A stretch of DNA of 64,000 nucleotides from Bacteroidota bacterium (lineage in GTDB: Bacteria; Bacteroidota; Bacteroidia; Chitinophagales; LD1), in the NCBI GenBank assembly GCA_016715625.1, contig JADJZU010000046.1, forward strand, positions 1 through 64,000. The letters run 5' to 3'. Positions 18,495-29,400 of this stretch are shown here, piece after piece. Under the pieces are notes generated by a model, which saw nothing but the letters and a program-made list of their open reading frames with translations, made no database searches and was not told where the DNA came from. Every line of letters begins with the position of its first letter. Position 1 is the stretch's first letter. Position numbers and translations under genes: made by a program.

Positions 18495-19693
18495 ATGCCG
18501 AAGGTTTCTCACAAAGGAATGGCGATGCCGGCCTCCCCTATTCGCAAACTGGTGCCCTATGCCGATGCCGCTAAAAAGAAGGGCCTAAAAGTATATCACC
18601 TCAATATCGGTCAACCCGATTTGGAAACACCCGCACAGTTCTGGGACAAACTAAAACACCTCGACATGAAGGTGCTGGACTACTGCCCCAGCAATGGACT
18701 GGAGAGCTATCGCAAAAAGTTTGCGGAGTATTATAACCGTATTGGCATTGCGGTGGATGCCGGTGACTTTATGATTACCGAAGGGGCCAGCGAAGCGCTG
18801 TCGTTTGGTATGCTCAGCTGCCTCGATGAAGACGATGAAATCATTATCCCGAGCCGATGTATGCCAACTATATCGGCTTTGCCACGGTGGGCCGCATTCA
18901 GGTGAAACCCATTTCTACTTCCATTGAAGATGGTTTTGCGCTGCCAAGCATTGCCGAGTTTGAAAAAGCCATTACGCCCAAAACCAAAGCCATCCTCATT
19001 TGCAATCCGAATAACCCTACGGGCTATTTATACAGTAAAGAAGAATTGCTGGTGCTGCGCGAAATTTGTTTGAAACACGATTTGTTTCTGTTTGTAGATG
19101 AAGTGTATCGCGAGTTTCTGTATGGCGGCAAATCTTTTTTCAGCTCGCTGAACCTGGAAGGCATGGAGCAGCACGTGGTGGTGTTCGATTCCATTTCCAA
19201 GCGCTTTTCGGCCTGCGGTGCACGCATTGGTGCATTGGTAACGCGCAACAAAGAAGTGCTGGCCTCAGCCCTCAAATTCGGGCAGGCGCGCCTGTCGCCC
19301 AACTCGCTGGGGCAAATTGCCGGTGAAAGCCTGTTTGATTTAAGCGATGAATATTACCGTGGCATTGTGGCCGAATATCAAAAGCGAAGAGATGTATTGA
19401 TAGCAGGGCTGAACAAGATACCGGGCGTAAAATGCCCCAACCCCGGTGGTGCCTTTTATGCTGTAGCGGAATTGCCAATAAACGACAGCGATCATTTTTG
19501 CCAATGGATGCTGGAGAAGTTCAGTTACCAAAATGCCACCGTGATGATGGCACCTGCTTCTGGTTTTTATGCCACGACCGGTGCCGGCAAAAACCAGGTG
19601 CGTATTGCCTACGTGTTGAATGCCGATGATTTACAAGCTGCATTGGAGATTTTGGCGGAGGGCTTGAAGGTGTATGCTGCTGGAAGCAATTAA
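18495..19693 (+). CDS. class I/II PLP-dependent aminotransferase, frameshifted
   Basis: This is a fold-type I aminotransferase of the aspartate aminotransferase group, 399 aa once repaired. It shows the early LNIGQPDLETP loop, ICNPNNPTGYLYSKEEL, FVDEVYREFLYGG (the PLP aspartate and tyrosine), DSISKRFSACGARIGALV with the Schiff-base lysine, and the C-terminal arginine in NQVRIAYVL. The frame breaks at 18848-18850: one more C turns IIIPSRCMP into IIIPEPMYANYIGFATVG, the expected continuation. The substrate is not certain; family members act on aspartate or aromatic amino acids. Confidence 0.9.
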
Positions 19694-19711
19694 GAGAACG
19701 TCCAATTGCTA

Positions 19712-19744
19712 TACAAATTACGCTTAGCTAAAGTGCGATTTGTA
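19712..19744. terminator. imperfect hairpin between convergent genes
   Basis: TACAAAT at 19712-19718 and ATTTGTA at 19738-19744 pair perfectly, with partial pairing inside (ACGC / GTGCG). It may end transcripts of the aminotransferase and of the HAD gene. It has no long T-run. Confidence 0.35.
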
Positions 19745-19761
19745 AAATCACGTCAAAAAAT

Positions 19762-20325
19762 CTAACACCCCACCTGCTCCGCAAAATCTGCGAGGCTGTC
19801 GCAATGAAAATCTACGAGTAGTTTTTCGTCTTCGGTAATCTTAGAGTCGTCACCAACAAACACTGTTTTCATGCCGGCATTTTTGCCAAAGCGCATATCG
19901 CTGCCGGTGTCACCTACCATTACGCATTTAGTAAAATCTATTTCCGGAAAATCTTTTTTGGCCTGCTTGGCCATGCCAATCTGTGGCTTACGGAGTTTCC
20001 AGAAATCGTCTTCCACTTTTTGAGTAGCGGCATATATCATGTGTACACGTCCTCCGTGTTTGCGCACTTCTTTCAGCATTTCAGCGTGGATGTGCTTCAG
20101 ATCTTCATCGGTCATCAGTCCCTTGCCCACGCCCTGCTGGTTGGTGATAATTAAAATTCTTGCAAAACAATGGGATAATTTTTGGAGTGCATCCAGCACG
20201 CCTTCCAGAAAATAAAACTCACTCCAATTCTTGACATAATCGTTGGGGTAATGTAGGTTGATAACCCCATCGCGGTCCAAAAAAAGTGTCCATGTTTTGT
20301 CCACCTTCAGTTCTTGCAGTTTCAT
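19762..20325 (-). CDS. HAD-IIIA phosphatase, D-glycero-D-manno-heptose 1,7-bisphosphatase-like
   Basis: The 187-aa protein shows HAD motif I FLDRDGVIN, motif II (ITNQQGVGKG), the RKPQIGM lysine region and motif IV (VMVGDTGSDMRFGKNAGMKT). This is the GmhB/histidinol-phosphate phosphatase branch. Most GmhB enzymes carry a Cys/His zinc loop just before R-K-P; here that stretch is IYAATQKVEDDFWKLRKP with no cysteine, so the loop is absent or reduced. With rfaE2 in the window, heptose synthesis is the likeliest role. A stand-alone histidinol phosphatase is possible but unneeded because hisB carries its own domain. Confidence 0.75.
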   Translation of the reverse strand: MKLQELKVDKTWTLFLDRDGVINLHYPNDYVKNWSEFYFLEGVLDALQKLSHCFARILIITNQQGVGKGLMTDEDLKHIHAEMLKEVRKHGGRVHMIYAATQKVEDDFWKLRKPQIGMAKQAKKDFPEIDFTKCVMVGDTGSDMRFGKNAGMKTVFVGDDSKITEDEKLLVDFHCDSLADFAEQVGC

Positions 20326-20416
20326 ACGGGCAATGTTATATAAAAACCAACAGGCGTTTGAACTTTAGCCAGTTTATATAAATTGCTGCATAACAGCAGA
20401 CACTGTCCCCAGAAAA

Positions 20417-21694
20417 ATGAAAGCAATCGCCCGTTTCCTGCATTGGTTTTCGTATATCGGCATAGCCCCCGATTCCACGCACCCCGATAAAAAGAACATT
20501 GTGCTGGGCAACCTGGCGGTGTTTGCACTCACGGTTACGTTTTCGCTGTTTGCCGTGGTGCTGTGGCAGGCGGGCCTGGGGCATGTGAGTGCGCTGCTGC
20601 TGCTGGTGATAGGCACCTTTGTCGTGCTCACCTCGTTTATTTATGCCGGCTGGTATATGACGGGCCGCGTGCTGGGCATTACCACCCAAAACATTAATGT
20701 GTTTTTGCTGGCTGTGTTTTTGGGCTACGAAACACGAGTGATTGATTTCCTCATCATCACTACGGTGATTCCCCTGGTGCTCTTCAACATGTCGCAAAAA
20801 AAATGGATTGCTTTTTGTGTGTCGCAAAACATTTTGCTGTATGCGGCTTATCACCTTTTTAAAAGCCAACTCGAAGGCTATGGCATACCCGAGGCCGACC
20901 AGCTCTTGCTCTACAATCTCTGCATCCCCGTTAAGTTTATCAATATATTGGTAGCGGTTTTTATCATCATCAACAAACGAACCGAAGAAGAACAGTATTT
21001 AAAAAATGCTGTAACAGAACTGGAACGGGTAAACGAAGGGCTGCGACAGTTTGCCTATGTGACTTCGCACGATTTAAAAACACCGCTGCGCAATATTTCT
21101 ACCTATCTGCAATTGCTGAAGCGCAAAAATCAACTGGACAGCGAATCGGTAGAGATGGTCGACAGCGCAGTGAAATCGGTGAAACAGCTCAACCAATTAA
21201 TCACCGATATTTTTCTGTATACCACCACCGATTTTAAAAATGAAAAAGACGAATGGGTAGACCTGTCTGAGTTACTGCAACAGATTAAGGCAGACACCGC
21301 AGCTATTTTCAGTGAACAGCATGGTCAGTTGCTGTTACCCGGGCAGTTGCCGAAGATTAAGATGAATGCCACGCAGGCCCTGCAGGTGTTCAGCAATCTG
21401 ATTGGGAATGCCATTAAGTATAACCGCAGCCATGCACCAATCGTGAAGCTAAGCTGCCTTACCGATGACCAATACCACACCTTTACCATCACCGACAACG
21501 GCATTGGCATTGAAGAAAAATACCAGCATCAGATATTTGAGCTCTTTAAACGGCTGCACACCAAAGAAGAATATGAAGGCACGGGAATCGGGCTGGCGAT
21601 GTGCAAAAAAATTATTGAATCGCACGGAGGAACCATTCGCGTGGAAAGCACCCCGGGAAAAGGCTCCTCATTTATTTTTACAATACCGGTTTAG
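20417..21694 (+). CDS. membrane sensor histidine kinase
   Basis: The 425-aa protein has an N-terminal membrane domain of about six helices (residues 1-185) with no obvious extracellular sensor. A short coiled coil leads to a HisKA domain with the phospho-acceptor histidine in TSHDLKTPLRNIS near residue 218, then a HATPase domain: N-box NLIGNAIKYN, G1 DNGIGIE and G2 GTGIGLAMCKKI. No response regulator is next to it, so it is an orphan whose partner and signal are unknown. Confidence 0.88.
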   Translation: MKAIARFLHWFSYIGIAPDSTHPDKKNIVLGNLAVFALTVTFSLFAVVLWQAGLGHVSALLLLVIGTFVVLTSFIYAGWYMTGRVLGITTQNINVFLLAVFLGYETRVIDFLIITTVIPLVLFNMSQKKWIAFCVSQNILLYAAYHLFKSQLEGYGIPEADQLLLYNLCIPVKFINILVAVFIIINKRTEEEQYLKNAVTELERVNEGLRQFAYVTSHDLKTPLRNISTYLQLLKRKNQLDSESVEMVDSAVKSVKQLNQLITDIFLYTTTDFKNEKDEWVDLSELLQQIKADTAAIFSEQHGQLLLPGQLPKIKMNATQALQVFSNLIGNAIKYNRSHAPIVKLSCLTDDQYHTFTITDNGIGIEEKYQHQIFELFKRLHTKEEYEGTGIGLAMCKKIIESHGGTIRVESTPGKGSSFIFTIPV

Positions 21695-21697
21695 GGC

Positions 21698-22837
21698 TTA
21701 TTTAATTTCCTCCAGTTTTTTGAGCGCGCGCTCTTTATACATACCGGCACTGCCCGATAGTTCGTTCAGGATTTTAGTGGCTTCTTCTTTTTTCCCTTTC
21801 TTGAGCAGGATGTTTGCTTTATACCATTTGCTGCCTTCGGTGTAGCGGTTAGTTTTTACCAACCGGTCGAAACTCTTTTCGCTCTTAGCACTTTTGCCGT
21901 TCAGGTAATCGCTGATGCCACCAAAATACAAGGCTTCGGAATTGTCGGGGTCGCGTTTTAACACTTCGTCAAACTGCTCGGACGCCTTTTGATAACTGGC
22001 CGAATTAAAGCTCTTCATGGCATCGTCTAATGTGGTGGCGGGTGCTGCTTTTTCCGCTTCTGCTTTTTTCTGGTTGGTGGCCTTGCGTGCGGCTGCTTCG
22101 GTGGCCACCAGGGTTTCGGTGCGCTCAGCCTCGCGCTGCATTTTAGCTTCCTCTACTTTAGCCGGCTCTTTGGCAAGTCCCTTCGAGCTGGCTGTGCCCG
22201 ACACCGTCACATCAGCATTGGAACTGGTAACAAGTGTGGAGTTCATGGTGGCACCTGCCGCTGCTGCCGGAACCGTTTTCACAGGCGGAGCCACTGCCCC
22301 GGCTACCTGGTCTTGCTTCACATTCTGCTTTACACCGCTCCCCAAATCTTCTGCCACGGGTGCTGTGGCAGCAAGGGTATCGGTAAGTGCATCGCTGGTG
22401 GTAATAGCTGCTGCTGTATCTGTTTTTTCTTCAAACAATACCTGCTCCTGCATAGTAGCCTCAGGCTTATGGAGGGCCAACTCGTTTTTATTGTTGCCCG
22501 CCCATTGCACAATTAAGAAACCAATGCCCACCAGCACTCCAAATACCACCGCGGCATACGCATAGTTAATCCAGTGCATTTGCACCAGGCGCGGTTCCTT
22601 GACCCCTGTTTTTTCGCGCACCCGCTGCCGAATGCCGGCTATGCGGCCTGCGGCATTCACACTCTCCGCAGTTTGCAAACCTTCCAGTGCCTCCTGCGCA
22701 AACGGGTCTTCGCTCAGCAGCTTTTCAAACTGCTGCCGTTGCGCAGCCGACAGTTCGTTGCGCAGATAGGCCAGCATGTCCTGCTCCCCTATTTGACCAT
22801 CTGTCAAAAAACCGCTATTCGTTTTTTGTTTGCTCAT
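21698..22837 (-). CDS. anti-sigma-like membrane protein with C-terminal TPR region
   Basis: The 379-aa protein has a cytoplasmic N-terminal region (residues 1-85) typical of Bacteroidota anti-sigma factors, one transmembrane helix (YAYAAVVFGVLVGIGFLIV, about 93-111), a long low-complexity A/T/E/K linker, and a TPR-like C-terminal region (FDEVLKRDPDNSEALYFGGI). Its start overlaps the end of the upstream sigma factor gene by 23 bases, which supports translational coupling and a sigma/anti-sigma pair. The periplasmic signal is unknown. Confidence 0.72.
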   Translation of the reverse strand: MSKQKTNSGFLTDGQIGEQDMLAYLRNELSAAQRQQFEKLLSEDPFAQEALEGLQTAESVNAAGRIAGIRQRVREKTGVKEPRLVQMHWINYAYAAVVFGVLVGIGFLIVQWAGNNKNELALHKPEATMQEQVLFEEKTDTAAAITTSDALTDTLAATAPVAEDLGSGVKQNVKQDQVAGAVAPPVKTVPAAAAGATMNSTLVTSSNADVTVSGTASSKGLAKEPAKVEEAKMQREAERTETLVATEAAARKATNQKKAEAEKAAPATTLDDAMKSFNSASYQKASEQFDEVLKRDPDNSEALYFGGISDYLNGKSAKSEKSFDRLVKTNRYTEGSKWYKANILLKKGKKEEATKILNELSGSAGMYKERALKKLEEIK

Positions 22838-23408
22838 CTCTTCGGGTGATGTAATTTTTCAAATTTCGCTTTCCATTCTGAATGTAGCTTTTCACTTCCT
22901 TCATATCATAGCCGGTAATACGGCTTACCTCCTGATAGCTGCATTCTTTTAAATAAAACAACTCAATGCATTCACGCTGCTCGGGTTTCAATTCGTCTAT
23001 GCCTTCTTTCAGGTGTTTTAACACAAACTCTTTTTCCTGCGCCTCTTTTAGACGATCCTCCTCTGTATTTTCCACACTTCCCTTGGCCTCATTTTTTAAA
23101 TTATTGTGAAGCTTGGCGGTGTTGCCCTGCTTGCGAAACTCCATCATGCAGAAATTTTTTACTACGATGTGCAGCCAGGGTTTAAAAGCCGTAATGTGAT
23201 GCTTCTTGAGTTCCATTATCAGCTTCTCAAAAATCTGCATGGTGGCATCTTCGGCTTCGGCTTCGTTGCGAAAATACTTCATGCAAACCCCGTAGACCAG
23301 GTGTGTGTAGCGCTGATACAGCTCACCGATATACACCGTTTCGTGCGAGTTGCGGTAGCGCTGCACCAAATCCTCGTCTGCAATAAGTTTTAAATTCTCC
23401 TTAACCAA
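22815..23408 (-). CDS. ECF-type RNA polymerase sigma factor
   Basis: The 197-aa protein has sigma region 2 (YTHLVYGVCMKYFRNEAEAE, with D-A-T-M-Q-I-F-E) and region 4 (LKPEQRECIELFYLKECSYQ, then helix-turn-helix to KNYI). It lacks regions 1 and 3, as ECF factors do. It should direct transcription of an envelope or stress regulon under control of the overlapping anti-sigma-like gene. No matching promoter could be assigned. Confidence 0.87.
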   Translation of the reverse strand: MVKENLKLIADEDLVQRYRNSHETVYIGELYQRYTHLVYGVCMKYFRNEAEAEDATMQIFEKLIMELKKHHITAFKPWLHIVVKNFCMMEFRKQGNTAKLHNNLKNEAKGSVENTEEDRLKEAQEKEFVLKHLKEGIDELKPEQRECIELFYLKECSYQEVSRITGYDMKEVKSYIQNGKRNLKNYITRRDEQTKNE

Positions 23409-23510
23409 AGCCGATGTTTACTTCGGTGAATTTACAGGGCAGCCGTAGGAAAAGAAGCCCGGTTTCAACAAGCCAGCGAAGCAGTGGAGTAAATAGCACA
23501 CAAGGATTAC

Positions 23511-24557
23511 TTACCCATCGAGGCCGCTGTAGCTGAAGGTGCCCGAAGCCGGGGCATTAAAACTTATCTGATTCTCTTCGAGCGAGTAATACGCCTCCAA
23601 CTCTTCGAGGATGGTCATAATATCGCTCACCTGCTCCGACACCACCAGCCGCGAGCGAAACTGCTTGACATTCGGAAAGCCGGCAAAATAAGGTCCGTAA
23701 TGCCTGCGCATTTCCAGTATGCCCAGCTTCTCCCCTTTCCATTCAATGCTGCGGAGCAGATGTGTTTTGCAGGCATCTAACCGCTCTGCCAGTGTGGGCG
23801 GTGCCGGGTGTGTGCCGGTTTCAAAGTAGTGTTTGATTTCGCGAAAGATAAAAGGATGGCCAATGCTGGCGCGACCAATCATGACTCCATCGGCTCCGTA
23901 TTTGGTAAACATATCGAGCGCACGCTCGGGTGAATTAATATCGCCATTGCCAAACACCGGAATTTTGAGTCGCGGATTGTTTTTTACTTTTTCTATCCAC
24001 TCCCAGCGGGCATGTCCCGTATACATCTGGTGCTTGGTGCGGCAGTGGATGGAAATAGCTTGTATGCCTACATCCTGCAAACGCTCGGCTACTTCCACAA
24101 TACGGATGGAATTGTCATCCCAGCCGAGGCGGGTTTTTACTGTTACAGGCAATCTGGTACCCTTGACAATAGCAGCCGTGAGCGATACCATTTTATCAAT
24201 ATCGCGCAGAATGCCCGAACCGGCATTGCGACACACTACATTCTTCACCGGGCAGCCATAGTTAATGTCCAGCACTTCGGGGCGGGCTTCTTCCACAATG
24301 GCGGCACTGCGCACCATTGCTTCTTCATCGCCTCCGAATATCTGAATGCCTACGGGGCGCTCATCGTCAAAAATATCGAGCTTCTTCATGCTCTTGTCTG
24401 CATCGCGGATGAGGCCATCTGCCGATATGAATTCGGTGTACAGCATATCGGCTCCATACTTTTTGCACAAATGGCGAAAAGGAGGGTCGCTCACGTCTTC
24501 CATGGGTGCCAGCAGCAAAGGGCGGTGCGGTAGTTCTATCTTCCCGATTTTTATCAC
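23511..24557 (-). CDS. dusB: tRNA-dihydrouridine synthase
   Basis: This FMN-dependent TIM barrel reduces uridine to dihydrouridine in tRNA D-loops. The 348-aa protein shows LAPMEDVSDPPFRHLCKKYG, the NYGCPVKNVVCRNAGSG motif with the catalytic cysteine (V-C-R-N-A-G), IPVFGNGDINSPE and GADGVMIGRASIGHPFIF. The length and motifs fit DusB, which in Bacteroidota is usually the only Dus. It stands alone, 75 bases from the divergent argS. Confidence 0.93.
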   Translation of the reverse strand: MIKIGKIELPHRPLLLAPMEDVSDPPFRHLCKKYGADMLYTEFISADGLIRDADKSMKKLDIFDDERPVGIQIFGGDEEAMVRSAAIVEEARPEVLDINYGCPVKNVVCRNAGSGILRDIDKMVSLTAAIVKGTRLPVTVKTRLGWDDNSIRIVEVAERLQDVGIQAISIHCRTKHQMYTGHARWEWIEKVKNNPRLKIPVFGNGDINSPERALDMFTKYGADGVMIGRASIGHPFIFREIKHYFETGTHPAPPTLAERLDACKTHLLRSIEWKGEKLGILEMRRHYGPYFAGFPNVKQFRSRLVVSEQVSDIMTILEELEAYYSLEENQISFNAPASGTFSYSGLDG

Positions 24558-24632
24558 GGCTCAAAGATACTCGCCTCGCTGATAGTTCTAAAATACTGCC
24601 ACCGTTTTCCATTTCCGTTTATTTTCACCCGC

Positions 24633-26408
24633 ATGACAGAGCAGTTATTAAAGCAACAAACCGTTGCCGTTTTTCAGGAGGTATTTGACGCAGCCATCTC
24701 GCCCGAGGTGGTCACCATTAACGTGACCAAGAAAGAGCACACGGGCGATTTTACCATTGTGGTGTTTCCGCTCATTAAGTTTTCGAAACAAAATCCGGAG
24801 CAAACTGCCGAGGCATTAGGCAGCGCCCTGCAAGCGCGCAGCGGTATGGTGGAATCATATAATGTAATTAAGGGATTTCTGAACCTGAAGCTGAACGACT
24901 CTTACTGGCTGCAGCAACTGCAACAGATGGCTGCCAATAAGCAATACGGTATCTTTGCGCCCAATCACCGGAAAGTATTGCTGGAATACTGCGGGCCCAA
25001 CACCAACAAGCCGCTGCACATCGGGCATGTGCGCAATATGCTGCTGGGTTTTTCGATGAGTGAGATAATGAAAGCAGGCGGGTATGATGTAACCAAGGTG
25101 AACATCTACAACGACCGCGGCATTGCCATCTGCAAAAGCATGGTGGCATATCTGCGCTACGGCAACCATGCCACGACCGAAAGCACGGGCCTCAAAGGCG
25201 ACCATTTTGTGGGCGACTGGTATGTGCGCTGGAACACTGAAGCAAAACAGGAACTGGAAAGCATAGCCGATAAAAAAGGCGATTTTGACGAAGACCAGAA
25301 GCTGACTTCATTGTTTAAAGAAGCGCAGGACATGCTGCTGAAATGGGAAGCAGGCGATGAAGCCACTGTAGCGCTCTGGAACAAAATGAACAGTTGGGTG
25401 TATAAGGGCTTTCAGGAAACGTTTAAACTGATAGGGGTGGATTTTCAGAAAGATTATTTTGAGAGCGACACCTACAAGCTGGGCAAAAACATTGTGGAAG
25501 AAGGGCTGCAGAAGGGCGTGTTTAAAAAGCGGGCCGATGGCGCAGTGGTCGTGGACCTTACTGCCGATGGCTTAGACGAAAAAGTGCTGCTGCGCAGCGA
25601 TGGCACCTCTATATACATTACGCAGGACCTGGCCACAGCCGACCTTCGGCATCAGGAGTTTGGCATGGAGAAGATGATTTATGTGGTGGCTAATGAACAG
25701 GATTATCATTTTAAGGTGCTCAAGCTGGCACTGCAAAAACTGGGCAAGCAATGGGCCGATGGCATTTTTCATCTTAGCTATGCCTTGGTGGAATCGCCCA
25801 CCGGGCGGTTTAAAAGCCGCGAAGGCAAAACTGCCGATGCCGATGATTTAATTGCCGAAGTGCTGCGCATAGCCGAAGCCCGTACTCAGGAACTGGGGAA
25901 GATTGAAGGCTTTAGCGAGGCCGAAGCCCGAGCACTATACCGCACCATTGGGTTGGGTGCGCTCAAGTATTTTGTGCTGCGCGTAAACCCTTACAAAAAA
26001 ATCATCTTTAACCCCGAGGAGAGTATTGACTTCCACGGACACACCGGGCCGTTTATACAATATACCCATGCGCGCATTTGCGCCATCTTGCGCAGAGCGG
26101 GCGAATGCCCTGCTCCGGATATAGCCGCCCTGCCGGCCCTGGCGCAGGAAGAGCGCGAGTTGCTCATACAACTCTGCGAATATGAAAAGGTGATACTCTC
26201 GGCTATTGAAAAATATGACCCGAGCGAAGTAGCCAACTACGTTTACAACCTGGCCCGGCTTTACAATAAGTTTTATCACGAGCAGCCTATCCTCACCGCC
26301 CCGGACGAAGCCCTGCGCCACCTGCGCGTGGCTCTCTCCAGCGCCACGGGCAGCATTATTGCCAAAGCCATGCATTTGCTGGGCATTGATGTGCCGGAGA
26401 AGATGTAA
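24633..26408 (+). CDS. argS: arginyl-tRNA synthetase
   Basis: A class I synthetase of 591 aa. The N-terminal Add1 domain (residues 1-110) is followed by the HIGH motif as HIGHVRNMLLG near residue 129. The KMSKS region is the variant GRFKSREGK near residue 390, then the anticodon-binding DALR domain with FIQYTHARICAILRRAG and the C-terminal HLLGIDVPEKM. It is intact and ends just before a strong bidirectional terminator. Confidence 0.96.
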   Translation: MTEQLLKQQTVAVFQEVFDAAISPEVVTINVTKKEHTGDFTIVVFPLIKFSKQNPEQTAEALGSALQARSGMVESYNVIKGFLNLKLNDSYWLQQLQQMAANKQYGIFAPNHRKVLLEYCGPNTNKPLHIGHVRNMLLGFSMSEIMKAGGYDVTKVNIYNDRGIAICKSMVAYLRYGNHATTESTGLKGDHFVGDWYVRWNTEAKQELESIADKKGDFDEDQKLTSLFKEAQDMLLKWEAGDEATVALWNKMNSWVYKGFQETFKLIGVDFQKDYFESDTYKLGKNIVEEGLQKGVFKKRADGAVVVDLTADGLDEKVLLRSDGTSIYITQDLATADLRHQEFGMEKMIYVVANEQDYHFKVLKLALQKLGKQWADGIFHLSYALVESPTGRFKSREGKTADADDLIAEVLRIAEARTQELGKIEGFSEAEARALYRTIGLGALKYFVLRVNPYKKIIFNPEESIDFHGHTGPFIQYTHARICAILRRAGECPAPDIAALPALAQEERELLIQLCEYEKVILSAIEKYDPSEVANYVYNLARLYNKFYHEQPILTAPDEALRHLRVALSSATGSIIAKAMHLLGIDVPEKM

Positions 26409-26419
26409 GTCACATAAAC

Positions 26420-26453
26420 ACAAAACGCCCCCGCTTGCGCGGGGGCGTTTTGT
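26420..26453. terminator. bidirectional rho-independent terminator
   Basis: A perfect 15-base dyad (ACAAAACGCCCCCGC and its complement) around TTGC separates argS from the convergent M16 protease gene. Its core resembles the terminator at 38095. Confidence 0.9.
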
Positions 26454-26472
26454 CAATTCAAAAAGCTTACGT

Positions 26473-29400
26473 TTAATACCCAAACAATTCTTCCAGCGAC
26501 AGTTCTTTCACATCGCCCAGGGCCTTAAGCGCGTTCATATCCAGATCTTCTTTCTTGCCAATCACGCAGTAGGTGTATTGTTTGCCTTTCACATGCTCTT
26601 TGAAAAAAGCATTCAGCTCCTCGAGCGAGAGGGTTTTAGCTTTTTCGTAAATGGTTTTGCGCACATCTTCGTTCAGGCCTCTTTTCTGGGCACGATCGTA
26701 GGCGGCAAAGATGGCATCGCGGGTTATCCAATCGCTTTCCAAAGTTTTTACCACACTGGCACGGGCACCTTCGTATTGCTGCGGCACCAATGGCATATCG
26801 TTTAGCAGTTTGTTCATTTCGCTCAGGGCCGAGCCCAGCTTGTCGGCCTGTGTGCCTACATACGACATCACGTAGTGCGATTCATCGGCCTTAGCCGGCA
26901 CTCCAAAACTGCTAAACACCGAGTAGGCCAGCGCCATTTTCTCGCGTATTTCCTGAAACATAATACTGCTGAGACCCGAGCCGTAGTAATCGTTGTAGAG
27001 ATACACATACGGAAAAAAGTCTTTGCTGAACTTGACGTCTTTGCTCAGCATCACAATTTCAGCCTGTTTCATGGGGTAGTAACATACATACACCTGCGTT
27101 TTATTGAGGGGCAGCTCTTCATACCTGGTAGCTGTGGGATAGTCTTTCAACACCGGCTTCAGGGGGTGCAGCTTGGTGCACACATCCACCACCTGCTGGC
27201 TGCTGCGGCTGCCGTAATAAAAAATGCGGTGCTTGTAGCCAGTGAGACTCTTGAGCAGGTCGGTGAGCTTAGCGGCATCCATTTTTTCGAGCTCGGCCTG
27301 CGTAAAGGTGTTATTAAACGGATTTTTTGCTCCGTATTTGGCATAGTTGACCAATCCGGAGTTCAGGATAGCTCCTTTGTTCTTTTTGGCATTGATGCGC
27401 TGCTGCATCAAGTCGGCCACCATGGCCTGATATACCTCGGTGTCGGGCTTCGCGTTGGCTAGTATATGCTCAAGCAGTTCCACGCCTTTTTCCAGGTTTT
27501 CTTCCAGGCCCGAGAGGGATACCGTTACACGGTCGCGTCCGGGACTCACGCTGAAGCTGAGGCCCAGTTTATAAAACTCGGTCTTGAGTTCCTCTGCGGA
27601 ATATTTGTTGGTGCCCAAATACTCAAGCAGGCTCACTGCCACGCCCAATTCGCGAATGTGGTCGGTGCCCATATCAAAGATATAACTGAGCGAAAAGGTT
27701 TTGTTCACCTGGTTTTGGATGTAGTAAAACGGCACTTTGCCTCCGGCAAAAACAGGACGCTGAATGTCTTTTTCAAAATCGAGAAACTTAGGCGACAGCG
27801 AAGGCTGGGGCAAGGCATCCCATCCTTTTTTGAAGTCAGAGATATCTTCTTTATTCATCACCACCGAGGTAATTTTCGGCTTCTCTACCTTGTGTACTTT
27901 GGCATCGCCCAAACGCTTGTAACTGATAGCGTAGTTGTTTTTATACTTCTCATTTACAAAGCGGATAATGTCCTGCTTGGTCACTTTTTCCATCTCGCTG
28001 ATTTCGTTCACCCAGGCCGCCCACGGTATGTCGTGCACAAAAGCGCCCATGAGGTTAGAAGCCCGGCCATCGTTGCTTTCGGCTGCTTTCATGCGCTGCA
28101 GTTTCATGTTTTGGATAATGGCGGGCAGCACCCAATCGCCAAACTCACCTTTTTTCAGTTTCTCGATTTCGGCCAGCAGCAGGTCGCGCACCTCTTCCAG
28201 TTTTTGCCCTTGCTTGGGTTCGCCATAGAGTTTATGAAAACAGTAATCGGTATTTTCGTCAATAAAGCTGTAGGCATTGAGCACCTTTTGTTGCTGCACC
28301 AGGTCGAGGTCAATGAGGCCGGCTTCGCCATTGGCCAAAATGTTGTCGACCAGTTTCAGCAGCATAGCATCGCGCGAGTTGGCTCCATCAAACAGATAGC
28401 CAACATACACATGCTCGGGTTGCGGACCCACATAAGTGGCTTCTGCGGGTGCACTTAAAACAGGAGCAGGTTGCTTGAAAAAGGGAGAAATGCGGGCCGG
28501 CTGCCAGCTGCCAAAACTCTTGCGAATGAGACCCATGGTTTTGTCGGGGTCCAGGTCGCCTGCCAATATGATTGCCATGTTATTGGGGCGGTAATATTTA
28601 TTAAAGTAATCGTAGATATTCACCATGGAAGGGTTCTTCAAATGTTCGCCTTCGCCAATCGTGGTTTGTGTTCCGTAAGGGTGATTGGGCAGCAGCAGCT
28701 TGTCGATGTTGGCATCGCTCCATCTGCGGTCGTTGTCGAGGCTGCGGTTAAATTCTTCATACACGGTTTCCAGTTCGGTGTGGAACAGCCGCAGCACCAG
28801 GGTTTTAAACCGCTCGCTTTCGAGTTTCAGAAATTTATCGAGCGCATTAGACGGAATGTCGTTTACATAAACGGTCATGTCGGTAGAGGTAAAGGCATTG
28901 GTGCCCTGCGCCCCAATAGAGGTGGTCATTTTATCGTACTCGTTGGGGATAGCATACTTGGAGGCTTCGTAGCTGAAGGCATCAATTTTGGCATAGAGCG
29001 CTTTCTTTCTGGCTTCGTCTTTTTCGGCTTTGTGATATTCAAAGTAGAGCGAAATGCTATCGAGCAATGGTTTTTCTTTTGACCAGTCTTTGCTGCCAAT
29101 GTTGTTGGTGCCTTTAAACACCATGTGCTCCAGATAATGCGCCAGGCCGGTGGTTTGCGGTGGGTCAAATTTGGAACCTGCTTTTACAGCAATGAAAGTT
29201 TGAATGCGCGGAGCATCTTTATTAACCGATAAAAAAACCTTGAGCCCGTTTTCCAACGTATAGATGCGGGTTTTAAAAGGATCGTTAGGCACAGTGTCGT
29301 ACCGGTAGGCCGCATTTGCGAGTTGGGACTCTCCGGTGCGCATAGGCTGGCGGGTTGGCATGCCGGAGGGTTGCTGTGCTACCTGCACGGGCGCCAGTTT

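Noticed and set aside
19762..20325. Stand-alone histidinol phosphatase for the his operon
   Set aside because: hisB carries an intact phosphatase domain and this gene is 23 kb away; a heptose role fits better.
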